A stretch of 36,695 nucleotides of DNA from a virus. The notes under the pieces were generated by a model. The model had not been told where the DNA came from. It saw only the letters and a list, made by a program, of their open reading frames with translations, and made no database searches. The position numbers were made by a program, and so were the translations under genes. Position 1 is the stretch's first letter; each line of letters begins with the position of its first letter. The stretch lies in IMG/VR virus record IMGVR_UViG_3300033144_006578, positions 1-36,695 of that record; one strand, 5' to 3'. Shown piece by piece: positions 1-8,746 of this stretch.

Positions 1-1
1 G

Positions 2-106
2 AAGCTGATAAGAGTCACCGACCAACAAGAGTGCCCCCTATCATTATTTGTAAGGAAAGTTCTCGAAGATAAACTCGATCAAATTCAGGAGGGAGAACCG
101 AATTAA
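2..106 (+). CDS. C-terminal end of an unidentified protein (partial)
   Basis: An open frame enters from the left edge in frame 2 and stops with TAA at 104-106. Only 34 residues are visible, and they end in a charged helix-like stretch (VRKVLEDKLDQ) and EGEPN. The stop shares its last base with the ATG of the next small gene (TAATG), the overlap style used throughout this phage, which supports it being a real coding end. Too little is left to name a family. Confidence 0.55.
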   Translation, partial: KLIRVTDQQECPLSLFVRKVLEDKLDQIQEGEPN

Positions 107-267
107 TGCATAAAAAAGTTCTAACGAAAGACTGCCCTTCATGTAAGTTAATGGTGATTGACGACTCTAGTCAGTTCACTTGCAACTGGGGTATTGCGAA
201 AAAAGTCAAAATATTAGACAATCCCAAATCAGCTGCCAAACCATGTAAGCTGTTAAAGGAGAAATAG
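106..267 (+). CDS. 53-aa cysteine-rich small protein
   Basis: This short frame starts at an ATG overlapping the previous stop, 12 bases after a strong GGAGGGAG ribosome site at 88-95. The product has a CPSC pair near residues 10-13 and two further single cysteines near residues 27 and 49, so a small zinc-binding knuckle is possible. The C-terminal part is Lys-rich. It ends two bases before the next gene. No family was recognised. The call rests on the ribosome site, the overlap and the tight packing. Confidence 0.55.
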   Translation: MHKKVLTKDCPSCKLMVIDDSSQFTCNWGIAKKVKILDNPKSAAKPCKLLKEK

Positions 268-269
268 TA

Positions 270-593
270 ATGGCAGGTATGTCAAACCTCCAGAAAGAAT
301 ATGTCCAAGATATATGTAAGAACTTGGGTATTGAATATGATGGAGAAAATTCTGAAAAAACTGCAGGCAAGTTCATAAGTGAATATAAAGATATCCACAA
401 ACAAATAAAACTGCATCGAAAAAAGAATTTAACACCAACAATGAAACAAAAACGATTTATAGAAGAAATAGAAGATACTCTTGATATAAAATTTAATGGA
501 GATACTCTTAGCAGTGCTTCTAACTTTATTTCCAAATATGTTGATGAATATAGGGCAGTAGAAAAAATCAGGAAAGGAAAATATAGAATATAA
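270..593 (+). CDS. Tandem-repeat small phage protein (DUF3072-like)
   Basis: The 107-residue protein is built from two copies of one roughly 40-residue helical unit, about residues 5-45 and 54-98. Each reads as (Q/K)xxxxxxI(C/E)xxLxIxxxG, then an A-containing helix ending FIS(E/K)Y. The layout recalls DUF3072/SAP-like helical modules of phage proteins, but this is by eye only. Start: ATG at 270 just after the preceding stop; AAAGGAG at 255-261 precedes it. The role is unknown; small helical repeat proteins of this sort are common in early regions of large phages. Confidence 0.7.
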   Translation: MAGMSNLQKEYVQDICKNLGIEYDGENSEKTAGKFISEYKDIHKQIKLHRKKNLTPTMKQKRFIEEIEDTLDIKFNGDTLSSASNFISKYVDEYRAVEKIRKGKYRI

Positions 594-605
594 GGAGAAG
601 AAGTA

Positions 606-1037
606 ATGCCATATGTGAAACCAAAAAGAAGACCAGATTTAGATAAAGTAATAGACGAGCTATTGAAAGTTGAATTAGATACTGGCAACGTGGAATCATT
701 TTTATATCATCTTGCACTTAATTCAAGAGGGCAGTGGCCATTTATTTTATCTAGCCCTTTAGAAAAATGCAGAAGCATTGGAGTAAAACCAAATGGAGAT
801 ATAAATTATATCTTGTTTAAATATTGTAAATATCATGTAACTGAATCTTATAATGCTTATAAAAGCTTTATGGGAGAAATTTATGCTGCAGCAAATAGAA
901 TTCCTACTGAGGCGTATGAACCCGGAAGCAGAATGAGACGATATAGAGATGAATATAGGGAAGCAGCAGAATGGATCAGAATCAAAATATTAGTACCCTA
1001 CGAGGAAGAGAAAAGAGAAGAGAACGGAGACGTGTAA
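606..1037 (+). CDS. Conserved phage protein, DUF6899-like
   Basis: A 143-aa protein beginning MPYVKPKRR. It has a central GDINYILFKYCKYHV segment and a C-terminus reading PYEEEKREENGDV. A family of phage proteins of unknown function shares this architecture: an MPYIK-type start, GxLNYxIT-type middle and PYEDKKxxxNGDV end; I recall it as DUF6899. A good ribosome site (AAGGAGAAG) precedes the ATG. It is probably an early-region protein. No catalytic motif is visible and the function is unknown. Confidence 0.7.
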   Translation: MPYVKPKRRPDLDKVIDELLKVELDTGNVESFLYHLALNSRGQWPFILSSPLEKCRSIGVKPNGDINYILFKYCKYHVTESYNAYKSFMGEIYAAANRIPTEAYEPGSRMRRYRDEYREAAEWIRIKILVPYEEEKREENGDV

Positions 1038-1048
1038 AGGAGACTAAA

Positions 1049-1453
1049 ATGGGAACTCGTGCTGATTTTTATGTTAAAGATAAAGATGGAATGCTATGGT
1101 TGGGAAGCCTTTTTAAAGATGGGCATCCATGGAATATTGATCTGGATATTTTAATTTTAATAAACCAGACGTTGTTTGAAACTTTAGTAAGAACCTTTCT
1201 AATAACGAAGGTAGATTCAGAATGGAAAGTTTGGCCTTGGCCTTGGCCGGATAGTTTAATGACTGACTATTCATATATTTTTGATACAGAAAAAGAAAAG
1301 GTGATCGCCTATTCTGCAGTTGAAAAGATGTTCTTTGATCCGGTCAAAATAGTTCAAGGAGATGACTTGAATACAGCAGAAATAGCAGGAGCACCAGACT
1401 TTCCAAAATTAGGAGTAGACCCATATGAATACGAAACCGCAGAAAGAGTTTGA
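1049..1453 (+). CDS. Conserved phage protein with MGTRADFYV start
   Basis: Start chosen at ATG 1049, after AAAGGAGA; the open frame extends upstream to 971 but that part overlaps the preceding gene. The 134-aa product begins MGTRADFYVKDKDGMLWLGS and carries a WPWPWPDSLMTDYSYIFD segment. Both features fit a recurrent phage family of unknown function (MGTRADFYV..., WLGS, WPWPWxDSxxTDYxYxF). The WP repeats come from three TTGGCC units at 1231-1248. No enzymatic motif is visible. The downstream gene starts inside its last 29 bases. Confidence 0.75.
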   Translation: MGTRADFYVKDKDGMLWLGSLFKDGHPWNIDLDILILINQTLFETLVRTFLITKVDSEWKVWPWPWPDSLMTDYSYIFDTEKEKVIAYSAVEKMFFDPVKIVQGDDLNTAEIAGAPDFPKLGVDPYEYETAERV

Positions 1454-1664
1454 TCCTTCTGGATTAATGGAATCATTATCAATATATAGCAAAGAGAGAA
1501 AAACAATTAGAAGAATTCTTTGTGGTTATTTAAGAAAAAATAGACATATTTTTAGAAATGATGGATGGATACTACGAAAAATAACTGGAGGATGGTTAGG
1601 AGATTTGACAGACGATAGGTTGATTTCTTATTGTAAAAAAGTCAGAAGATCTTTTGAGGAATAA
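1425..1664 (+). CDS. 79-aa basic hypothetical protein
   Basis: The ATG at 1425 lies inside the end of the previous gene, 9 bases after AGGAG at 1411-1415. The product is rich in Arg and Lys (KERKTIRRILCGYLRKNRHIFR), suggesting nucleic-acid contact, and has a WLGDLTDDRLISYCKKV tail. It is followed after two bases by the topoisomerase gene. No family recognised. Confidence 0.6.
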   Translation: MNTKPQKEFDPSGLMESLSIYSKERKTIRRILCGYLRKNRHIFRNDGWILRKITGGWLGDLTDDRLISYCKKVRRSFEE

Positions 1665-1666
1665 CA

Positions 1667-2971
1667 ATGCAAAATATTTTACGAAAACTATATAAAGAGT
1701 ATGGACAATATTCAAACTATAGAAACTTTCCGTTGGATCTTGATGGTTTAAAACCTGTAGAACGTAGAGTGTTACTTTCAGCATTCAAGATAGCAAAAGA
1801 TAAATTTGCTATTTCAAGACAGGTTGACTCTTATACAACTGGAAACTTTCATCCACATGGTGAGTGTTATGGATCAATAGTGCAGCTTGTGAAACAGGGA
1901 TTTTTAGATGGTCAAGGAAATTTCGGATCTTCTATTGGTGTTGAATCTGTTGGAGCTGCTGCCCCAAGGTATACTGAATGTAGGATTAATAAAAAGTCTT
2001 TAGACTTAGCATTTAAATATATAAAGTATGTTCCATGGGTTGATACTGAAATGAGAACCACAGAGCCATTATTTCTACCCACAATGTATCCTATATGCTT
2101 ACTGGGAAATGATTACACTATGGGAATCGGTTTCGGTTATAAAACATTCATTCCATGTTATGATATAAAAGATTTGTATAAAAGGCTTTCATGGTTATTG
2201 GGCGAACGAAAAACAAAGCCAACAATAGCTCCAATCACAGATTGTAACATAACATCTACACCAGCTGATCTTGAAAAATTACTTACAAAAGGAAAAGCAA
2301 AGATTCAAGTAGAGGGTGTGGTTATTGAAAATAAGAGGGCAAATACAGTGACTTTAAAATCATGGCCTCCAGGAAAAAGGTTTGAATCGTTATTAAACAA
2401 ATTTTCAAAATGGATGGATGGTGGGACAATTGGCTACACTGATTTATCTTCTGAGGCTACAGGCACAGAAATTGTTTTCAAGGTATTAAGAGAAAGAAGT
2501 AGAGATAAAATCTATACCGAATTTGTGAATGCCCTTAAAGAAGCAATTAAGGGAGTCATATCTTTTGAAACAACAGTTGTAGACACAGAGCTAAAAGTAA
2601 TGATTAAACCAATCGATAATATGTTATTAGACACATATAAAATGTTTACATCTATCAATGAAGTAATGCTCCAAAAAGAAATTGAAAAGATAGATGAAAT
2701 GATAAGTGAATACAATACTCTTGAGATGATAAGAAAACCATTAAGCTATTGCATTGGTGAAGAGTATGATATTCCAGCAACAATCACAGAAATTACGAAC
2801 GCAACAGTTGTTCAAGCTGAAGTAATAAAAGAATTAATTTCAAAATACAGGATACAAAAATTACTAACACTTGATACAGATACAACTGAATTAAATAATA
2901 AGAAAAAGGAATTGCAAGATAAACTAACAAACTTACCAAAATTTGTATTGGAACAATATAACGAATTATGA
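1667..2971 (+). CDS. Type II DNA topoisomerase, subunit A (T4 gp52-like)
   Basis: The 434-aa protein carries the DNA-cleavage core of GyrA/ParC. Visible blocks are GLKPVERRVLLS (about residues 28-39), the HPHGECYGSIV block near 62-73, DGQGNFGS near 81-88, and AAAPRYTECR, in which Arg101-Tyr102 is the predicted catalytic dyad that attacks DNA. The length matches T4 gp52 (about 440 aa) rather than full GyrA (about 840 aa): the C-terminal DNA-wrapping domain is absent. A GyrB-type ATPase partner would be needed; none lies in this window, so it is probably upstream. The ATG follows GAGGAATAACA. The role is to relieve topological stress during phage DNA replication. Confidence 0.93.
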   Translation: MQNILRKLYKEYGQYSNYRNFPLDLDGLKPVERRVLLSAFKIAKDKFAISRQVDSYTTGNFHPHGECYGSIVQLVKQGFLDGQGNFGSSIGVESVGAAAPRYTECRINKKSLDLAFKYIKYVPWVDTEMRTTEPLFLPTMYPICLLGNDYTMGIGFGYKTFIPCYDIKDLYKRLSWLLGERKTKPTIAPITDCNITSTPADLEKLLTKGKAKIQVEGVVIENKRANTVTLKSWPPGKRFESLLNKFSKWMDGGTIGYTDLSSEATGTEIVFKVLRERSRDKIYTEFVNALKEAIKGVISFETTVVDTELKVMIKPIDNMLLDTYKMFTSINEVMLQKEIEKIDEMISEYNTLEMIRKPLSYCIGEEYDIPATITEITNATVVQAEVIKELISKYRIQKLLTLDTDTTELNNKKKELQDKLTNLPKFVLEQYNEL

Positions 2972-3228
2972 AAACAGCGAAAGACCAATCATACAGTATG
3001 AAGCACACTCAAGATCGTATTCAGGAAAGATATAATTTCTCAATAAACGATACAGATTATATTAACATGTGCCAGCTAGTTAAAAGTGGAACAAATGTAA
3101 TTTTTATTTCTAAAGAGGAACAGAAAACTGACATTCAGATAATATTTGATATGTTTTTTAAAGGAAATACTATTCGGGTGGTGTGGAGTGAAGTTAATAA
3201 GTGTATAAAAACGGTTTTATCAATATAG
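2968..3228 (+). CDS. Small hypothetical protein, possibly DUF4258-like
   Basis: This 86-aa protein starts at an ATGA overlap with the topoisomerase stop, so translation is probably coupled; a second in-frame ATG is at 2998. The pattern HTQDRIQERYNF near the N-terminus and IRVVWSEVNKCIKTVLSI at the end recalls the small RelE-fold DUF4258 type (H..R..eR ... IkTvl), but the match is weak. No clear ribosome site precedes either start. Function unknown. Confidence 0.55.
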   Translation: MKTAKDQSYSMKHTQDRIQERYNFSINDTDYINMCQLVKSGTNVIFISKEEQKTDIQIIFDMFFKGNTIRVVWSEVNKCIKTVLSI

Positions 3229-3242
3229 AGTAGGAGGAAAAT

Positions 3243-3668
3243 ATGTATAAAATAAGTAGGGAATTTTCATTCCCGATGGGTCATAGGTTGAGTAAACATA
3301 AAGGAAGATGTCAGTTCTTTCATGGTCATAACTTTAAAGTAATCGTTGGACTTATGAGTGAAGATCTAAATAAGAATGACATGGTCATGGATTTTGGAGC
3401 TTTAAAAATCATAGTAGAGAGTTTTATTGATCGGAAGTGTGATCATGCGTTAGCTATAAATAAAAACGATGAAACGATAACAGAAAAAATAGCTGAAATG
3501 ATTCCTGGGTTAAGGGTAGCTGTTTACGATCAGGACCCAACTGCAGAAGTAATCGCAAAAAATATATATGACTTCGTTTATGAAACAATTGAGCGGGGCG
3601 TAATGGTTGAATATGTTACAGTTTATGAAAATGATAAATCATCGGCGACATATACGGAAATAGAATGA
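3243..3668 (+). CDS. queD: 6-pyruvoyl-tetrahydropterin synthase family (QueD-like)
   Basis: This 141-aa protein has the full PTPS/QueD signature. Zinc ligands are His14 (MGHRL), His27 and His29 (HGHNF); the catalytic Cys23 lies four residues before the HGH; Asp67-His68 (CDHAL) and Glu129 (VYEND) complete the site. QueD converts dihydroneopterin triphosphate to 6-carboxy-tetrahydropterin, the second step towards preQ0 and queuosine. In phages it often serves 7-deazaguanine DNA modification. The substrate-making enzyme, a FolE2 cyclohydrolase, is encoded at 24465-25340. No QueE or QueC is visible here. Strong ribosome site TAGGAGGAAAAT; the stop overlaps the helicase start (ATGA). Confidence 0.92.
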   Translation: MYKISREFSFPMGHRLSKHKGRCQFFHGHNFKVIVGLMSEDLNKNDMVMDFGALKIIVESFIDRKCDHALAINKNDETITEKIAEMIPGLRVAVYDQDPTAEVIAKNIYDFVYETIERGVMVEYVTVYENDKSSATYTEIE

Positions 3669-5074
3669 TTGATGTAATAAAACGCTCAGGACTTTTAATT
3701 CCCACTGAATATAAAAATCAACCTTTCTATAATCAGATAAAAGAGGATTTAGCGAGAAGAACAAAAGAGTACAATAATTCAACCTACTCATATAATATAT
3801 TTTATCTTGAGTCGGATAGTTACTTATTAATACCAAGGAACTATCCGCTCAAACAATATGGTCAATTTAGATTGACAAATGAGCAACATGAGGGAGCTGA
3901 TATTGATATTGACCATAATATAACTCCTAGAAGTGAAGCTCAGCAAAGAGCAATGTCACATATGATGTTAAACGATGATGGAATTTTACAACTAGCACCA
4001 GGGGTTGGAAAAACTGTCATAACAATCTATATGATAGCTGAAAGAAAAAAGAAGTCTTTAATCTTAGTTCATAGAGATAGTTTAGCAGAACAATGGAGAA
4101 ATAGACTTTTAGAATTTACTAACATACATCCGGAGAATATCATACGACTTGGTTCGACTTCATTTGAGTTTGATTTAGGATTAGCGCATGTTGTGATTTC
4201 AACTGCGCAAACATTTATATCTTTACTTAAACGACATCGACAAGAGTTTTTAACTTGTTTGAATCTAGCAAATATCGGAATTTTTGTTGCTGATGAAGTA
4301 CACACATCAGTTGGAGCACCAACATTTTCAGAGTGTTCAATTCATATGCCTTCTAAATATACTTATGGACTCAGTGCTACCCCATATCGTTATGATGGGA
4401 ATGGAGATGTCATTGAACACCACCTGGGAAAAATCTTTGCAGATGATGATGTTGAGGGGACAATGGACGCTAAGGTAACGGTATTGCTCCTGGATTATCA
4501 AATAGATACACCACACAGACACAAATATATATGGTGGGGCGGCGATTTTCAGCGTGCCCGATACCTGAATATGATTCGTAAGTCTAAACCCTACACGACC
4601 GCTATACGGGGTCTGTTAGCCCGTTTAAAAGAGGATCGCGATTTAATATGCATAGTAGAAAGAATAAAACAGATTGAAGACTTATACGACTGGATTGATT
4701 CAGATAGTAAATCCAAATTTTGTGGTTCGGCGAAATTAGATACATTAGACTCCAAAGTCACATTTGCTACACCAGGAAAATGTAGAGATGGCATTGATGC
4801 TCCTCATAAAGATTGTATAATCATGACTTCTCCTATTTCTAATATTGAGCAATTAACTGGGCGTGTAATAAGGACAAATGAGAATAAACAAAGCCCAATT
4901 ATTATTGACATGGTTGATTATGGATCTCGTCGTATGTCAAGCACCTTTTCCAATAGAAAGAAATTCTATGACCAAAAGGGATGGGATATTCAATATCTAC
5001 TATATGTAGAAAATAAAGGAATCAGACAGATAGATTTCAATACAGCACAAAGGATAATTACAAATGAAGCTTAA
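3665..5074 (+). CDS. SF2 DNA/RNA helicase (DEVH box, UvsW-like)
   Basis: A 469-aa superfamily 2 helicase. The first RecA-like domain has Walker A APGVGKT (residues 111-117), motif Ia LVHRDSL, the DEVH box (210-213) and motif III SATPYR. The second domain has SNIEQLTGRVIR with Arg400 and Arg403 as motif VI arginine fingers. Residues 1-100 form an N-terminal extension before a Q-motif-like PRSEAQQRAM. This resembles phage UvsW-type branch-migration helicases and the XPB/RecG-type group, which unwind recombination intermediates. Placement before SbcD/SbcC fits a recombination and replication role. The start overlaps the QueD stop. Confidence 0.9.
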   Translation: MIDVIKRSGLLIPTEYKNQPFYNQIKEDLARRTKEYNNSTYSYNIFYLESDSYLLIPRNYPLKQYGQFRLTNEQHEGADIDIDHNITPRSEAQQRAMSHMMLNDDGILQLAPGVGKTVITIYMIAERKKKSLILVHRDSLAEQWRNRLLEFTNIHPENIIRLGSTSFEFDLGLAHVVISTAQTFISLLKRHRQEFLTCLNLANIGIFVADEVHTSVGAPTFSECSIHMPSKYTYGLSATPYRYDGNGDVIEHHLGKIFADDDVEGTMDAKVTVLLLDYQIDTPHRHKYIWWGGDFQRARYLNMIRKSKPYTTAIRGLLARLKEDRDLICIVERIKQIEDLYDWIDSDSKSKFCGSAKLDTLDSKVTFATPGKCRDGIDAPHKDCIIMTSPISNIEQLTGRVIRTNENKQSPIIIDMVDYGSRRMSSTFSNRKKFYDQKGWDIQYLLYVENKGIRQIDFNTAQRIITNEA

Positions 5075-5369
5075 ACCAGATTTTATTACAAATAGTTCAT
5101 CAGCAAATTTTGTTATTAATAAAAAACATCTATCTCTTCAAGAAATAGTGTTAATTAAAAATCATTATGAAATCGCAGCTCTAATAGATGAACAAAATGG
5201 AGTTATAGATCTGATGGAATATGCTGGAAAATACGATGAATGGGATATAACCGAAACAGAAAATACAATTAGTGGGGAAACGTCTATGACTAATTTTAGT
5301 ATGCGTAGATATCTTACTGAAATATTAGGAATTCCAGAAGATGTCATAGATTATGAATATCATGGGTAA
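5064..5369 (+). CDS. Small protein with N-terminal KPDFITNSSS motif (copy 1)
   Basis: A 101-aa protein starting within the last codons of the helicase. Residues 1-18 read MKLKPDFITNSSSANFVI, nearly the same as the start of the gene at 8747 although the remainders of the two proteins do not resemble each other. From memory, a similar (K/R)xDF(V/I)TNSSSxSF(I/V) start occurs on many otherwise unrelated hypothetical proteins of Firmicutes and their phages; its function is not known to me. The rest is acidic with no recognised motif. AGGATAATTACAA precedes the ATG. Confidence 0.7.
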   Translation: MKLKPDFITNSSSANFVINKKHLSLQEIVLIKNHYEIAALIDEQNGVIDLMEYAGKYDEWDITETENTISGETSMTNFSMRRYLTEILGIPEDVIDYEYHG

Positions 5370-5541
5370 TATAAAAGATCTATTTCCAGATACATTTCCA
5401 TGTGATGTATGTATTATAAGAACCATGTGTAATAAATCTGCTGTTGATGGATCATTATGTGAGGAAGCTAAAAAATTAATTATGGATAGAGTTATAAAAG
5501 TTATTGCCGAAAGAAAAAAGAGAAATAAAAAAGGAGAATGA
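5353..5541 (+). CDS. 62-aa cysteine-containing small protein
   Basis: The frame overlaps the end of the previous gene by 17 bases; ATG 5362 is an alternative start that would shorten the overlap. The product holds CDVCIIRTMC, then a fourth Cys in GSLCEEAKK (near residue 36), a possible four-Cys zinc or Fe-S site, followed by a strongly basic tail. It ends immediately before the SbcD gene. No family recognised and no strong ribosome site seen. Confidence 0.5.
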   Translation: MNIMGNIKDLFPDTFPCDVCIIRTMCNKSAVDGSLCEEAKKLIMDRVIKVIAERKKRNKKGE

Positions 5542-5542
5542 T

Positions 5543-6556
5543 ATGAAATTTGCACTAACAGCAGATGTCCACTTAACTCGATATGGACAGGATAAAGTAG
5601 AAGATACCAGTCACCTCCCTGAAAGGCTCCATAGTATAAAAGAGACATTGTATAATATTGCAAATTACTGTCTTGAAAATAAGATCCCTATTGTTGTAAT
5701 TGCAGGAGATTTGATACACACAAAATCTCTAATTTATACAATTGCACAGGATCTAATACTTGATTATTTTGACAATTTTGGAGATTTGGACTTTGTGGTT
5801 TTAGATGGAAATCACGACTTAGCTGGAAAGGGTCAAAATTCTATTTCTTCTTTAAGGTTCTTAAAATCTGTAATGAATGTAGACTGGGTGACAAAAATTC
5901 CATCTGGAGATAGTGATGTTTTATGGGTTCCATATTCATACGATATAGTTAATCAAGTTAAAAGCAACTCAGCAAGAATATTAGTATCACATTTTGGGTT
6001 AAGTGAAGGAATGCTAAATTCAGGAATAAGCATTATATCTGATATTGGTATGAAAGATCTTGTTGGAAAATATGATCTTGTTCTTCTAGGACATTATCAC
6101 AAGCCTCAAGAAATCATAGGGGCTGACACAAAATTGGTTTATGTGGGATCTCCTATACAATTAGACTGGGGCGAAAAGGGAGATGAGAAAAGATTTCTAG
6201 TTGTCGATACAGATACTCTTGATGTTCAGAGTATTCCAACAACAGGATATAAAAAGTATATTGAATTTGAGATTGATTGTAATAACAAGTCTGAAGTCCT
6301 TGAAGCTGCTAAGGAAGCCAAAGACAAAGGACATCATATCAAAGTATTAAAAACAGATAATGTTTCAATCGAGTCAGATGAATTTCGAATCATAGACAAG
6401 ACTGAAAGAGATATTACAAATAGAGGTATTGATAGTTCAATGTCAATGCAAGATAAACACACAAAATATCTTAGCATAAAAGAGATAAATGATGCTGAAC
6501 ATAATGAATATCTAAAAGAAGCTTTGGAAATACTCGAAGAATGTGAGGTAATATGA
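5543..6556 (+). CDS. sbcD: SbcD/Mre11-type exonuclease subunit (T4 gp47-like)
   Basis: Start placed at ATG 5543 after AAAAAGGAGAATGAT; the frame opens 13 codons earlier inside the previous gene. The 337-aa protein has the calcineurin-like metallophosphatase motifs in order: ADVH (Asp8, His10), AGD (Asp56), GNHD (89-92), VSH (His150) and GHYH (183-186), which bind two Mn ions. With SbcC it forms a nuclease that processes DNA ends and branched structures for recombination-dependent replication. Its stop overlaps the SbcC start (ATGA), the usual coupling for this pair. The length fits T4 gp47 (about 340 aa). Confidence 0.94.
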   Translation: MKFALTADVHLTRYGQDKVEDTSHLPERLHSIKETLYNIANYCLENKIPIVVIAGDLIHTKSLIYTIAQDLILDYFDNFGDLDFVVLDGNHDLAGKGQNSISSLRFLKSVMNVDWVTKIPSGDSDVLWVPYSYDIVNQVKSNSARILVSHFGLSEGMLNSGISIISDIGMKDLVGKYDLVLLGHYHKPQEIIGADTKLVYVGSPIQLDWGEKGDEKRFLVVDTDTLDVQSIPTTGYKKYIEFEIDCNNKSEVLEAAKEAKDKGHHIKVLKTDNVSIESDEFRIIDKTERDITNRGIDSSMSMQDKHTKYLSIKEINDAEHNEYLKEALEILEECEVI

Positions 6557-8742
6557 GAGATATAACTTTTTTAGAAGTGGGAATGGAAAACTATGGACCA
6601 TATATTGATCCAATGGTTCTTCCATTTAACAATGATACATTAACTCTGCTTGTTGGACCAAATGGAATTGGAAAGACGATGGCTCTTGAGGCTCTAACAT
6701 TTACCTTATATGGAATGACAAGTAAAGGTCAAAAAGGTGATGATGTAGTCAACGATGTAGTTGGAAAAAACTGTCACACATGGACAACATTTAAAGCCAA
6801 TGATGATCTATATCAAGTTGACAGGTATCACAAATATACCAAATTGGGGAATACAGTTATCCTGAAACAAAATGGAGTTGACATAAAAAAGGGAAGTAAA
6901 GAGGTTATCCCTGAAATTGAAAAGTTGATTCTTCCGAGGAAATTATTCACAAATACCCTCATGTTTGGGCAAAAAGTCAAGGATTTCTTTACAGATCTAG
7001 TTGATTCTGATAAAAAAGAAATTTTTAGAATGATCTTAAATTTAAGCATTTACCAAAAACTTTATAAAATTACAGATGATAGAATCAAAAATGTTACAGA
7101 GTCCATTCAAGAGTTGGGAACAAAAACAAAAGTCAATGAAGGGTTACTTCAAGATACTAACGATCAACTTGCATTACTTGACAAACAGAGACAAACTTAT
7201 GAATATGATAAACTAAAACAAATAAAAGAATTAGAAACTAAAATTAAAGACAATGAGAGACTTAACACGAACTGGAATGAAACTCTAGAATCTCTAAACA
7301 AATTAGATGGAGATACAGAAGAAATCAAAGAGCAACTCCAAGCGGTTAGAAACTCGTTGAGCACGTTATCAGATAAAAAGAATAGGTTAACTCGAGATCT
7401 GGAAAATCAGAGAGACTTGAAAAATTCAGAAATTGAAAAACGAGCAAGTCAAGCAATGAACGGCATCAATGAAGAGTATCATTCTACAAAATCAGAAGCA
7501 TCTGAATCTCATTCTTCAGAATCTAAAAAAGTTCTTTCGGATATTGGGGAATTAGAAAAATTAAGAAGCTCAATCAAAAGTAATATTAGTGGGGTAGCTT
7601 CAACTATTCTTATGACAAACAAGCAAAAAGAGGAGTTTGAAGAAAGTTTAAACTCTGATGATGCCATTTGTCCAACTTGTCTCCAAGATATGGATGAAGA
7701 ATGTCAGAGCAATTTACAAGAGCAAATAGATGATTTAAGCGATTCAGAAACTCAATATGATGAGCAGATGAAAATACATCATAATGATTTAGAAAGGTAT
7801 GAAAAAGAAATTGCAGTTCTTAACACCAAACTTACCGATGTATTGCTTAGAGATTATAATCTGGAACTTGAACAACTGAATAAAATTAAAAAAGAAAATA
7901 CAGATAACATAAATACAAGGGTTGAAGTGGCAATTCACCAAGTTGAACTTCTAAGTCTGGAGAAAGAAAAAGGGATTGGAGAGCAAATTTCAGGAGATAA
8001 GAAGTTTCTTGAGGAAGAAGAATCCGAGTTATCACAAGAATTAGAAAAAAGAGAAAAGGTTGCCACAAGTAAAAGAGATGCTGAAGAAGCAATTAAGAGT
8101 TTAGAAAATCAACAAAATTACAATAACCAACTTCTTGAGACTGCTAAAGAATCAGAGTTTGACAAAACTCAAATAAACAATTATCTTGGTCGAATGGTAA
8201 ATTTACAAAACGAACAAGATGTTATGCTACGAGCATCTACTATGTTCAATCGAAGATTGGTCATTTTAGACTTCTGGAAAAAAGCTTATTCTTCTTCTGG
8301 AATACCTTCAATTTTAATTGATGAAGCTATACCTTTTATGAATGAAAGAATTTCTGAATACTTAGAAAAATTAACCAATGGAAGATACATTGTTTCATTT
8401 GATACTCTTGACGCTACAAAGGGTGGAGAGTTTAGAGATAAAATTTCAGTCAATGTATTGGATACTATAACACATGCCAATTCAAGAATAAAACTGTCTG
8501 GTGGGCAAACTAGGATAATAGATATAGCAACAATTCTAACTCTTAGAGATTTACAATCAAATGTTCAGGATGTAAATTTCAATATCTTAATTTTTGATGA
8601 AATATTTGACAGTCTGGATGAAGAAAATATTGGGTTTGTATCTAAAGTTTTAGCACAACTAAAACTTGGAAAATCGATATATCTCATTTCGCATCAGCAT
8701 CAAGATCAGTTAGAGGCTGATGAAACTTTAGAGTTGAGGTAA
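6553..8742 (+). CDS. sbcC: SbcC/Rad50-type ATPase subunit (T4 gp46-like)
   Basis: This 729-aa SMC-like ATPase has Walker A GPNGIGKT (residues 35-42), a long Lys/Glu-rich coiled coil on either side of a zinc hook CPTC (Cys373, Cys376), the ABC signature LSGGQ (648-652), Walker B ILIFDEIFDSLDEE (Asp682, Glu683) and the H-loop LISHQHQ. It is the ATP-driven partner of the preceding SbcD subunit. The length is typical of phage versions (T4 gp46 is about 560 aa) and below bacterial SbcC (about 1,000 aa). It starts four bases inside the sbcD stop, consistent with equal production of both subunits. Confidence 0.95.
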   Translation: MRDITFLEVGMENYGPYIDPMVLPFNNDTLTLLVGPNGIGKTMALEALTFTLYGMTSKGQKGDDVVNDVVGKNCHTWTTFKANDDLYQVDRYHKYTKLGNTVILKQNGVDIKKGSKEVIPEIEKLILPRKLFTNTLMFGQKVKDFFTDLVDSDKKEIFRMILNLSIYQKLYKITDDRIKNVTESIQELGTKTKVNEGLLQDTNDQLALLDKQRQTYEYDKLKQIKELETKIKDNERLNTNWNETLESLNKLDGDTEEIKEQLQAVRNSLSTLSDKKNRLTRDLENQRDLKNSEIEKRASQAMNGINEEYHSTKSEASESHSSESKKVLSDIGELEKLRSSIKSNISGVASTILMTNKQKEEFEESLNSDDAICPTCLQDMDEECQSNLQEQIDDLSDSETQYDEQMKIHHNDLERYEKEIAVLNTKLTDVLLRDYNLELEQLNKIKKENTDNINTRVEVAIHQVELLSLEKEKGIGEQISGDKKFLEEEESELSQELEKREKVATSKRDAEEAIKSLENQQNYNNQLLETAKESEFDKTQINNYLGRMVNLQNEQDVMLRASTMFNRRLVILDFWKKAYSSSGIPSILIDEAIPFMNERISEYLEKLTNGRYIVSFDTLDATKGGEFRDKISVNVLDTITHANSRIKLSGGQTRIIDIATILTLRDLQSNVQDVNFNILIFDEIFDSLDEENIGFVSKVLAQLKLGKSIYLISHQHQDQLEADETLELR

Positions 8743-8746
8743 TAGT

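Noticed and set aside
1231-1248. TTGGCC tandem repeat (three units)
   Set aside because: It encodes the WPWPWP segment conserved in this protein family, so it is a coding effect rather than a separate repeat element.
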